26,932 nt of DNA from an uncultured Clostridium sp. GTDB taxonomy: Bacteria > Bacillota > Clostridia > Peptostreptococcales > Peptostreptococcaceae. A program made the translations under genes and the position numbers. The notes under the pieces were generated by a model that was given only the letters and a program-made list of their open reading frames with translations, ran no database searches and was not told the DNA's origin. Shown here piece by piece: positions 6,400 to 14,456 of this stretch. The stretch spans positions 1-26,932 of the forward strand of contig CALEBD010000206.1 in assembly GCA_937944945.1 (NCBI GenBank), written 5' to 3'. Each line of letters begins with the position of its first letter. Position 1 is the stretch's first letter.

Positions 6400-7185
6400 T
6401 TACTCAACATAACGATAGGCATATGTTGGTCTTGAATATCTTGAAACTTTTACCTTATCACCAGTATTAGGTGAATGTAGGATTGTAATATCTCCACCGT
6501 TGTCCTTTAGGAAGAATCCTGTATGACTGATACTTCCATTAAATATTATATCTCCTGGTTGTGCTTCGGAAATTGGTATTCTTTCAAAACCACTATAACC
6601 TATTTGTGAATAAGTGGTTCTAGGTATCTTAATTCCTAGTGATGTATTTAATACATAACGTGTATAACCTGAACAATCAAATCCACCACCACCATTTCCA
6701 TAAGTCCAATCAGAACCTTGTGGTGGAGTAGTACCTCCCCAAACATACCAAGAACCTATCCATTTCTTAGCTTCATTTAAAACATCAAGCCTTTCATTAC
6801 TTAAAGTTGAAGTATCAATTCCATAATCAAGTAACCATGCGGCTTGTTCTAATTTTTCATCTCTTATCATTTTCTTAAGTGCTATTTCATCTTGTTCTTT
6901 TACAGTAGCAACAGCACTTATATCTTCCGAGAAAAATTCATCTGCTTTTTCTACAGCTAATGAAGTATTTACTTCTGAAGTTTTCCCTGTACTTGATATA
7001 ACAACTATCTCATTCTTTTCTTCTTGTACCACACCACCTAAACTGGTGATATCGAAAAAGTATTCTTCTGACTCTACACCACTATCATCTGTTTCAGAAG
7101 GTGGTGTTGCGGCTTGTGTTAACACATTACCTAATGATAATACTGTAACCAAACAAATTATCATTGAAACACGCTTCTTACTCAT
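6400..7185 (-). CDS. Secreted NlpC/P60 wall endopeptidase
   Basis: The protein has a cleavable-looking signal (KKRVSMIICLVTVLSLGNVLT, ending TQAA), an acidic spacer, and a C-terminal NlpC/P60 domain. Key residues, counted from the second Met, are Cys171 in GFDCSG, His221 in SISHTGFF and His237 in LHSP. These enzymes cleave peptide stems of peptidoglycan. I start it at the ATG at 7185 because GGAGGGGAAT lies directly before it; an ATG 12 nt upstream overlaps that Shine-Dalgarno sequence. The region before the catalytic domain (GIDTSTLSNERLDVLNEA) matches the preceding bifunctional hydrolase, and SEDISAVATVKEQD matches a stretch of the hydrolase at 4912-5709, so this gene looks like a mosaic of the other two. 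It probably serves local wall opening for the secretion channel. Confidence 0.88.
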   Translation of the reverse strand: MSKKRVSMIICLVTVLSLGNVLTQAATPPSETDDSGVESEEYFFDITSLGGVVQEEKNEIVVISSTGKTSEVNTSLAVEKADEFFSEDISAVATVKEQDEIALKKMIRDEKLEQAAWLLDYGIDTSTLSNERLDVLNEAKKWIGSWYVWGGTTPPQGSDWTYGNGGGGFDCSGYTRYVLNTSLGIKIPRTTYSQIGYSGFERIPISEAQPGDIIFNGSISHTGFFLKDNGGDITILHSPNTGDKVKVSRYSRPTYAYRYVE

Positions 7186-7209
7186 ATTCCCCTCCATCTC
7201 ATTTTATAA

Positions 7210-7233
7210 GATGGGTAGAATTAACTACCCATC
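7210..7233 (-). other. Hairpin spanning the stop codon of the bifunctional hydrolase gene
   Basis: GATGGGTAG / CTACCCATC forms a 9-bp stem with a 6-nt loop; the TAG in the 5' arm on the minus strand is the stop codon of the hydrolase gene. It is followed on the minus strand by TTATAAAATG, only a weak U-tract. It lies immediately before the ribosome-binding site of the next hydrolase gene. It may be a partial terminator or a stability element. Confidence 0.45.
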
Positions 7234-8703
7234 AATACCCTTTAATCGTCTAAACATTCCTCCACTTGTGATTGACCTAGAACCTAATGTTACCCTACCT
7301 CTAGGTGGTGAACTACCGTTAAGAAACGTTTGAGGTGAGTGTATGTAATACACTTTACCCTCGTTCGCATCATATCTCAAAAAAATAACAACGTGTCCTG
7401 AGTGAGGAAGCCAAATATCACCTGGCTTCGCTTCTTCTACTGAAATAGTTTCCATTATTGTACTATCCATTTGCTCCCAAGTATTATTACCTATTTGCAC
7501 ATTTAATGCTTGATTATATGCTTCATGTGTAAATGCAGAGCAGTCCAAATAATAAGGAAGATTACTATTACTTGGTTCCATAACATAATCATCTGTTATA
7601 TTATAAGTTCCGTCTGCATTTTTAGTTGGTAATTTCCAAGGTCTAACTAATTGATAATAACAACCACGTAAGGCGAAAGCTTCATTTAGAACAGCTATCC
7701 TTTTAGAGCTTAAACCTGAAATATCTATACCTGCTTCATCAGCCCAATCAGTATCTCCTGCAGGTGCCCATTCTCCATCACCTAAGTTTGCATCACCTGA
7801 AGAACTGGCTAAAGATTCAGCTACTTTTAAAGCGGCTTCATCGAATCTTTTTAAGTCCATGCTATTGTATATTGATTGACCTGAAGAAATATAACTGTTA
7901 GGTGCTGTAGCATACCCTGCATTCATAATTCTCTTTAATTGGTCCATACCATCAGTGGCTTTGAATACATTTGCTTGGTCACCACTATAACCTAATTGTT
8001 GTATACCACCAGTTGTATAAATATCATTTGCGTGGAAAAAGTATCCATAGTCCATTATACTATTATATAATGAATCATATACTCTGAATGAAGAAACTTG
8101 TACATTATAATTAGCACCTTCACCTTCTCCAGACGCTGTAGCTACGGTTCTACCATCCCAGTAAGGTGTAGTAGCTACACCACCACCTTTGATACCGAAA
8201 TAGTTATTACTATTAGGAGGAGTTGCTGAACCCCAACCAGTTTCGATACCGGATTGCATTATACCAGTAGATACAAGTATTTTATATTTTAGATTCATAG
8301 ATATTAACATAGGTAAAGCTTTTTGAATATGTTCTGCCGCATTGTTAGGCATAGATGTATCACCTTTAATCCAGTCTAATCCGAAGTTACCAAATATTTC
8401 ATTTAGAATTGCGATAACTTCATCTGATGTTACATCATATGTTCCATCGGCACTTGCTTGCTTTCTCTTAGATTTAGATTTTACTTCTGTGATATCATAC
8501 ACAGGAGTTTCTAGATTCTCTTGTACATTCTCTATTGGACTAGTTTGTTGTTTTAGATAATGCATGTAAATCTCATCATCCATAAAGAAAAGTAGAGCAC
8601 ATATTAGAATAAAAACTGCTATACCTACTATTAATATTATTTTTAATCTAAACTTTTTACGTCTAGATAACTTCTTTTTTGAAGTGAAAAGCCTTTTAAA
8701 CAA
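7225..8703 (-). CDS. Membrane-anchored bifunctional wall hydrolase: GH73 glucosaminidase + NlpC/P60 peptidase (VirB1-like)
   Basis: A type II-like anchor helix at residues 20-41 follows a basic cytosolic tail. A GH73 (FlgJ-type) domain spans about 90-290, with candidate catalytic Glu154 in SGIETGWG and the family signature NYFGIKG at 167-173. A spacer is followed by an NlpC/P60 domain at about 325-480: DCSA with Cys388, GHVVIF with His437 and HSP with His455. Such two-domain enzymes (Tn916 Orf14/CwlT and pCW3 TcpG type) open peptidoglycan for the conjugation channel. The start is TTG at 8703, inside the last codons of the VirB4 gene and without a close strong Shine-Dalgarno sequence. No in-frame ATG occurs before the membrane helix, so low, coupled translation is likely. 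The segment GIDISGLSSKRIAVLNEA is shared with the next hydrolase. Confidence 0.88.
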   Translation of the reverse strand: MFKRLFTSKKKLSRRKKFRLKIILIVGIAVFILICALLFFMDDEIYMHYLKQQTSPIENVQENLETPVYDITEVKSKSKRKQASADGTYDVTSDEVIAILNEIFGNFGLDWIKGDTSMPNNAAEHIQKALPMLISMNLKYKILVSTGIMQSGIETGWGSATPPNSNNYFGIKGGGVATTPYWDGRTVATASGEGEGANYNVQVSSFRVYDSLYNSIMDYGYFFHANDIYTTGGIQQLGYSGDQANVFKATDGMDQLKRIMNAGYATAPNSYISSGQSIYNSMDLKRFDEAALKVAESLASSSGDANLGDGEWAPAGDTDWADEAGIDISGLSSKRIAVLNEAFALRGCYYQLVRPWKLPTKNADGTYNITDDYVMEPSNSNLPYYLDCSAFTHEAYNQALNVQIGNNTWEQMDSTIMETISVEEAKPGDIWLPHSGHVVIFLRYDANEGKVYYIHSPQTFLNGSSPPRGRVTLGSRSITSGGMFRRLKGIDG

Positions 8704-10759
8704 AGTCTTCTTTTCTCTCCGTTGTTGTCTTTAATTTTGTTTTAAACTTAGCAGGCAGTTCCAATCTAAATATGGTCTTATCATAAGTGGTTTCATCTAC
8801 TCTGAATTTGATGGCGAATGAATTACCAAAATCAAGTTTTTGTTTTTTACTACGTTCTTCTTCTGTAAGGTTTTTATCTGCGTTAGGATTTATACTATAA
8901 AGATACTCCCTCATATCTTCGCAGTCAAAATTATCACATAACGAATTTATATCATCACCCTTTATCTTACCTATTAGGTATAAAGTTATATTACTTCTAA
9001 TAGGAGCAAAAGCTTCGTTATCAAATGTAGAAATTGCGTTTAGTAATAAGAATATTGCTAGGTTATTACTACGTCCCCCAGTTACCATAGCTGAAATGAA
9101 TTTTACTATTTGATGCATATCACCACAACGCTGTAACTCCTCATAGTAAGCTACTGTGTGTAAAGATTTTTTCTTTCTTATATTATGCTTTTTAACGTCT
9201 AAATATTGTATCATGAAAACCCTTACTGTATCTACAATATTTGTTTGACTATCACTATTCTTACCCATTGAGTAGATTACTAATTCTGAATCTAACACCT
9301 GACCCAATGTTATTTCGTTCTTTAATATACAATTTGATGAAGCGTCATCTATAAACATTGAACATCTTTGTATAATTAATCTACAAAGTGCCGCTTTCTT
9401 AGCATCGTAATTCATGGCATCTTCCTTATTACTTACTGCATGCTTACCAAACTCTCTTACTTCATCTATTACCATCTTATAAGTAAGACTGCTTGTTAAG
9501 TGATAAGTTTTAGGTTGATGTTCGTTAAACCCTTTCTCTGTCAACTTGCTAAATACTTTAGATACTGCATCTCTTAGTATAGCTTCAACGTCCATAGGAT
9601 GACCTTCATCTGGTTGGATATCTACCATAGTTGAAAGTAATTGTACTGTACCTACTTTAGCCATATCTAGATAATCTACTAAATCTTCATAAGAAGTAGT
9701 TGGTGTAACTATGTCATCTAATCGCATTAGATTTACAAAATTACCAGATTTACTACTCATGTCTATTTCAATACATTTAATTCCGAATGCTTTTAAAGCT
9801 ATCCATTCTCCACCCTTGATATCTATTACAGAACAATGAATACCATCAGCTATAAACTGTAAAGCTAAAAAGAAAGCTAAAAATGTCTTACCTCCACCAG
9901 ACTCTGACATTATCATTCCTACTTTTGCACCACCTGAATTAAAGTAGTTTATGATTAAAGGTAAACCTGATAACTTATTGATACCATGAAGTATACCATA
10001 ACCACCTACTAAACCCGGTGACATAAAAGATGAATTTAATGCTAAGTTCTCTGACGAAAATAACATTGACGGAAATTTGTTTTTTGTTTTATAAGTTGAT
10101 GTTAAACTAAAGTTGTCTAAGAATTGAGAAGTTTTAGCTTCGATTATCTCATAAATTACCCCACCCTTATCACAAATAACTCCTACTTCTTCTAACACTA
10201 AGTTTACATCAACATCATCTGGAATTAATAATTCAACAAAATAAAAAGAATCAAAAAACATTAATTCTCTATTTTGTAAAGATTCAGTTACATATTTGTA
10301 TGACCTAAAATTTTCTCTTTCTTTCTTATAATCTGATTCTCTTACAATAAATTTCCTACCATTTGGTCCTCTATATTGTTTACCAGTTACTTTCTCTGAA
10401 CCAGTCATACTTTCAAATTCTTCTTGATACTTATAAAAGCGTTCTTCTGCTTTAGCGTATCTTCTAAGATAAACTAAATCTTTTATATTTATATTCTTGG
10501 GGTCAGAGTCTATATGAATAAATACTTTAACCCCAGGAAATTTTCTTACTAATTCACTTCTTATAATCCTTGCCATTGGATTTCCCACATCCAATGTTGG
10601 GAATTTTTTAATGACTATTATTTTTCTAGTATAACGTCTAGTTAATACACTATTATATTTAGTCACTAATGCATCAGCCGCTATTTCACCTTTCTTTAAT
10701 CTAGCACCTCTAGTTAGGAAGTTCATGAAATAGTAACCATACATTCTCAATTTACCCAT
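8696..10759 (-). CDS. virB4-like: VirB4-type conjugation/secretion ATPase
   Basis: A 687-residue cytosolic ATPase that would power assembly or substrate transfer in a type IV secretion system. Residues 1-240 form the N-terminal VirB4/TraC-like region, and the RecA-like motor domain follows. Walker A is SESGGGKT at 285-292. The next strand has SVIDIKGGEW at 310-319, a typical VirB4 acidic-strand context. Walker B is TVAYYEELQRCG at 535-546 with EE in place of DE. The segment MVTGGRSNNLAIFLLLN at 558-574 matches the VirB4 motif after Walker B, with Asn where Gln is usual. The length fits Gram-positive VirB4 proteins (600-850). The start has GAGGAGGAATAGTT before the ATG. The C-terminus overlaps the following wall-hydrolase gene by 8 nt, matching the VirB4-VirB1-like order of clostridial and enterococcal conjugation operons. 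Confidence 0.9.
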   Translation of the reverse strand: MGKLRMYGYYFMNFLTRGARLKKGEIAADALVTKYNSVLTRRYTRKIIVIKKFPTLDVGNPMARIIRSELVRKFPGVKVFIHIDSDPKNINIKDLVYLRRYAKAEERFYKYQEEFESMTGSEKVTGKQYRGPNGRKFIVRESDYKKERENFRSYKYVTESLQNRELMFFDSFYFVELLIPDDVDVNLVLEEVGVICDKGGVIYEIIEAKTSQFLDNFSLTSTYKTKNKFPSMLFSSENLALNSSFMSPGLVGGYGILHGINKLSGLPLIINYFNSGGAKVGMIMSESGGGKTFLAFFLALQFIADGIHCSVIDIKGGEWIALKAFGIKCIEIDMSSKSGNFVNLMRLDDIVTPTTSYEDLVDYLDMAKVGTVQLLSTMVDIQPDEGHPMDVEAILRDAVSKVFSKLTEKGFNEHQPKTYHLTSSLTYKMVIDEVREFGKHAVSNKEDAMNYDAKKAALCRLIIQRCSMFIDDASSNCILKNEITLGQVLDSELVIYSMGKNSDSQTNIVDTVRVFMIQYLDVKKHNIRKKKSLHTVAYYEELQRCGDMHQIVKFISAMVTGGRSNNLAIFLLLNAISTFDNEAFAPIRSNITLYLIGKIKGDDINSLCDNFDCEDMREYLYSINPNADKNLTEEERSKKQKLDFGNSFAIKFRVDETTYDKTIFRLELPAKFKTKLKTTTERKEDFV

Positions 10760-10763
10760 ATAA

Positions 10764-12047
10764 CTATTCCTCCTCTAACGAAGTGTCTATATTACTAAGA
10801 ACAGTTTTTATAACAGACTGTGCCATTAATAATTGAGTTGCTGTAGTACCACCAATATGCTCTAATTTTTCTTTATCTAAATGCCAATTTAATAAACTAT
10901 CTGGATTGTCATTTACAATTGTAAGATTATAATCTAATCCTAAAGGTTTAATCTCATCTTTTGAATGACAAATATCTAAATATAAATCAGCACCTGATAG
11001 AACTCTATCATTATGACCTTTACAATCAAAAACAAGTAAGATATCTGCACCTATTTTATTATTTAGTAAAATATCTAACACCTTACTATAGTCACCAAAC
11101 TTAACTATAAAATCATTAACTTCAACTTCAGCAGTTGTAAAGTTATTTCTTATAAGTTTCATATAATTTGGTTGTAAAGCTATTTCTATAGAGTCTTTAG
11201 AATCATAAAGTTTTAATACTTTACACCTCAAACCTTTTTGAATTCTAATTGCATTATATAAAGTAGTGATTAAATAATCGAAATCATTCAGTTTAGTGTA
11301 TTGTTTAAAATAAATAATCAAAGGTCGATTCCTATAATTTATTAATGAAATCTTCTTATAAATATCTTCTGTTAAGATTACTTCATATTGTTTTATATTT
11401 AAATCTCTTTGATATTCTGCAGACATTACCCTAAACATTTCTTTATATAAAGCATCTGCTTGTTCTTCATTTGTTGTAATTTCCCTTTCTTGTGTTATAC
11501 ACTTTTCATCCAATGTTTTTATTAAATCGTCTTTATACTCAAGTATACTTAATAATGATACTAGAGTTTCATAAGTTGATTTAACTATACCATCGAATAA
11601 TCCTTGTTTTAATAAATCTTCTTTTAGACTTAAACAATGATTCTCTAGTGGTAAATAATCTAATGTATATTTTTCCAATAAAGCATCATCATTTAATATT
11701 ACAGCTAAAAGTTTTTCATAAGTTAATTGCTCTATTGACATTTTAAAACATTTAGCTACTGTTCTCATTAATGTCAATAAAACATCATCTGTTCCTATAT
11801 AGATGTAATCTAGTTTAAAAACTTCTTTATACAATCTTAAGTTTGAAATAGAATTATCTTGTAATAGATACTTCTCCAATAATATTACTGTATTATAATT
11901 TCTAACTAAATCATCTGTTAAGTTTTCAAGAGAAGGAATAATTTTTATATCGTGTCTTACTAATTCTGAAACACTAGTCATGACATCATGCTGACTATTT
12001 TCATCTAATATTAAAATAGCATGTAAATCAGTTTCTTGACTATACAT
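10764..12047 (-). CDS. Second TadZ-like protein, Walker A absent (probable pseudo-ATPase)
   Basis: The layout echoes the upstream neighbour. There is a receiver-like N-terminal alpha/beta domain (HAILILDENSQHDV, then YNTVILLEKYL and LDYIYIGTDD), a helical middle with a charged coiled coil near residues 180-210, and a C-terminal part that reads like a ParA fold. In that part RPLIIYFKQYTKLNDFDYL starts the strand-loop-helix unit without any Gly-Lys-Thr loop, and ADILLVFDCKGHNDRVLSG matches the switch II strand. The nucleotide-binding loop is gone, so it is probably a structural partner, perhaps a heterodimer mate of the preceding protein. Translation is probably coupled through the TAATG overlap. 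The VirB4-like gene starts 4 nt after its stop. Homology to the neighbour is judged from fold pattern and is not proven. Confidence 0.55.
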   Translation of the reverse strand: MYSQETDLHAILILDENSQHDVMTSVSELVRHDIKIIPSLENLTDDLVRNYNTVILLEKYLLQDNSISNLRLYKEVFKLDYIYIGTDDVLLTLMRTVAKCFKMSIEQLTYEKLLAVILNDDALLEKYTLDYLPLENHCLSLKEDLLKQGLFDGIVKSTYETLVSLLSILEYKDDLIKTLDEKCITQEREITTNEEQADALYKEMFRVMSAEYQRDLNIKQYEVILTEDIYKKISLINYRNRPLIIYFKQYTKLNDFDYLITTLYNAIRIQKGLRCKVLKLYDSKDSIEIALQPNYMKLIRNNFTTAEVEVNDFIVKFGDYSKVLDILLNNKIGADILLVFDCKGHNDRVLSGADLYLDICHSKDEIKPLGLDYNLTIVNDNPDSLLNWHLDKEKLEHIGGTTATQLLMAQSVIKTVLSNIDTSLEEE

Positions 12048-13372
12048 TATTCCACCTCCACAAATTCATAGAACATTTCTGTATCTACATCATAACTATC
12101 TATTATATATTCGTCATGACATATGATATTTCCAGGAACTCTTTCAACAACTTCACCAAAGGATAACCAGTCACTTTCATAACGTACCCTAGCTTGATTG
12201 TTTACCCAAAGTTCTACAGTATAACGTTCACTTAACTCTTTAATTAAATCAATACTCTTATCTAATTTATCCTTTACACTCTCTGACACACATAGAATTC
12301 TTATCAATCTATGTCTTAGAATTCTACTAACTTCTCTTACTAACTTCATAGGAACTTCTATGATAATATAGTCTGCATGACACTTAGAACTGTGTTGTAT
12401 AAGATACCTAAGAGCATCTACTTTTGCACCATCACTTAAGTCATGCATTGAAAATGCTAGTAATTTATTTGTATCAAATGGTAAACTTTCTTTTAATAAT
12501 AAATCCCTTGTACTAAAGGTTTTGAATTTTAAATTAACTTCATCACCAAATACTTTTAGGTACGAAATAAAGTCATTGTCGTAACCCATACTGATTGCTA
12601 ATGATTTTTTATTAGCTTTCATAACTGATAAAGCTAATCCGTTTAAATAGGTGGTAGTCCCATTAGCAGGATTACCTGTTAATAGAACTATGTTTCTTTC
12701 ACCTAAATTTTGCTTAAACTTAAATTCACCTAAATAAGGGTTTTTATATTTTTGAGTTATATTAATCTCATTAGAATCAAGTGTTTGTATAACTGTGTTT
12801 GTACTATTTTCAGTTATTGTTTCCTTTAACTCATCATATTCTTGTACGTTCTTATAATTAAAAGGTTCTAAGGTAATCTTCTTATTGTCAGAATCATAAA
12901 TGTTCTGTACTTTAGAACCTCTTTGTTTTATATAGACCTTCTCTCTAGCTTCTGTATTTAATACAGCATCAGTTCTTCCTAATAAAACATTGTACGTGTC
13001 ACTAAATGAGATTTTGAAATCACTTATTGGAATGGTACATTTTTGTTTAGGGAACCTACTCATAGTTGCTCTAATATAATCTGGATAACTTCTTGTTTTT
13101 ACACTACTTTCTACATAAAATATAATTTCTTCAAATTTAAATAATTGACCATAATTTTCTAATAATTCTCCAATTGTATTTAAATCTCTAGTGAAATTTT
13201 CTGTTTCTGCAGTACATACATAAAGAAGTCTATCTGCTACTAAAAGTCTATTATATAAACTGGAACGAACACTATATAAGTCTTGGTAACGTTCTATAAG
13301 GTCTATTCCAGGTTTGCTTGATAAATATTGAGATAGTCCATTAGAACTACTAGAAACTAATACAACCTTCAT
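12047..13372 (-). CDS. TadZ/CpaE-like protein: receiver-like N-terminus plus ParA/MinD-like domain with degenerate P-loop
   Basis: Residues 1-130 look like an atypical receiver-type alpha/beta domain (MKVVLVSSSSNGLSQYL, later ADRLLYVCTAE and EEIIFYVES). A linker follows, then from about 227 a ParA/MinD-like ATPase fold: NIVLLTGNPANGTTTYLNG at 227-245 is in the P-loop place, and the later ADYIIIEVPMKL matches the switch II/Walker B strand. The Walker A lysine is replaced (GNPANGTT instead of GxxxxGKT), so ATP hydrolysis is doubtful. This architecture is that of TadZ/CpaE, which place secretion machines at the cell pole. Here it lies beside VirB4 rather than Tad genes. The stop overlaps the next start in TAATG. 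The fold call is moderate; the role in localisation is inferred. Confidence 0.65.
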   Translation of the reverse strand: MKVVLVSSSSNGLSQYLSSKPGIDLIERYQDLYSVRSSLYNRLLVADRLLYVCTAETENFTRDLNTIGELLENYGQLFKFEEIIFYVESSVKTRSYPDYIRATMSRFPKQKCTIPISDFKISFSDTYNVLLGRTDAVLNTEAREKVYIKQRGSKVQNIYDSDNKKITLEPFNYKNVQEYDELKETITENSTNTVIQTLDSNEINITQKYKNPYLGEFKFKQNLGERNIVLLTGNPANGTTTYLNGLALSVMKANKKSLAISMGYDNDFISYLKVFGDEVNLKFKTFSTRDLLLKESLPFDTNKLLAFSMHDLSDGAKVDALRYLIQHSSKCHADYIIIEVPMKLVREVSRILRHRLIRILCVSESVKDKLDKSIDLIKELSERYTVELWVNNQARVRYESDWLSFGEVVERVPGNIICHDEYIIDSYDVDTEMFYEFVEVE

Positions 13373-13394
13373 TCCTAAATCCCCCTTTATAATT

Positions 13395-14441
13395 TTATAA
13401 GTCTTTTATTGTTGGATTATTAAATACCTCGTCTAAATGCTTCTTATACCTTATATAAGTCCCATCTGTTAATTCTACTTCTACTACATTAACTAATTTT
13501 CTATAATTACTTAATACGTCTTTCGTAGGTGTTGTTGCTCTTATAGTGCTTAAGTCAACTACTTCTACACCAAAATATTCTCTACACAATTCTATATACT
13601 GTTCAAAAGATAAAAAATCATAACCTCTGTAAACAGTAGCTGTTTTATCTAAAACGGTTTTTATCTCTTGAACAGCCAAACCTAATTGATATTTTTGATA
13701 AGCGTTTCTTGCTTTTATTATAATATAAGTACAATCAACTAAACTTATCTTACTTGATAAATCAAACATATAACTTGACATTTCTCTTATGTGAGACCTA
13801 AAAATCTCATTCTCTATTCTATTTATCTTGTTAATATAAGTTTGGTATTCAATTGATTCAGAGAAATTTTCTTCTTTTATAAATTGTTTAAAACTAAGTT
13901 TATATCTACCTAATATGTTAGCTATATCCTGCATAACATATTGTGTGTTGTATCTCTTAATCTTGTCGCTAGAACCATGTCTTAGTTTTATACAAACAGC
14001 AAAACTACCATCAACGTATTTATAGAAAGGTACTGATACAGTTGATAGATTTAATTTACCTTCATTACCTGTAAGAAGTTCAAAGAATTTACCTAAATTA
14101 GCATTATCCTCATTTTCAAATTCTATAAGCTTATCTTCTTCTTTGAAAATAAAGAACCTAAATACATAAACTCCTATAGTACCTACTACAGAAAATACTA
14201 TTAAGAAAGACCAAAATGAACTAATTCCAAATGTGCTAGATAATACAGAATTGATAAAGAAGAATGCAAATACACATCCAATAACCAAAAGAGTTAGGGC
14301 AGATTTTGTGCCCTGCTCTTTGGTTTCTTTAGACTTATCAACACCTGCATCATATACTTTTATAGGGTATATAACATTCCATCCACCTAGTGAATCCTCA
14401 TATTCATACTTTGTTTTATTGCTACTATTATTAGTGCTCAT
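13395..14441 (-). CDS. Two-helix membrane protein with possible VirB4-N-like cytosolic domain (PrgI/VirB3-like position)
   Basis: A short polar N-terminus is followed by two membrane helices at about residues 48-67 and 76-98, then 250 cytosolic residues. The order matches VirB3/PrgI-type proteins, which have two N-terminal helices and sit next to VirB4. The cytosolic part has long helices with the pattern NRIENEIFRSHIREMSSYMF, then a strand-helix unit (DCTYIIIKARNAYQKYQ). This is reminiscent of the N-terminal domain of VirB4/TraC proteins, but no motif proves it. AGGAGG precedes the ATG by 8 nt, and the upstream gene's stop lies within its leader. An alternative is a lineage-specific platform protein linking the channel to the ATPases. 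Confidence 0.6.
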   Translation of the reverse strand: MSTNNSSNKTKYEYEDSLGGWNVIYPIKVYDAGVDKSKETKEQGTKSALTLLVIGCVFAFFFINSVLSSTFGISSFWSFLIVFSVVGTIGVYVFRFFIFKEEDKLIEFENEDNANLGKFFELLTGNEGKLNLSTVSVPFYKYVDGSFAVCIKLRHGSSDKIKRYNTQYVMQDIANILGRYKLSFKQFIKEENFSESIEYQTYINKINRIENEIFRSHIREMSSYMFDLSSKISLVDCTYIIIKARNAYQKYQLGLAVQEIKTVLDKTATVYRGYDFLSFEQYIELCREYFGVEVVDLSTIRATTPTKDVLSNYRKLVNVVEVELTDGTYIRYKKHLDEVFNNPTIKDL

Positions 14442-14456
14442 GAATATACCTCCTCA

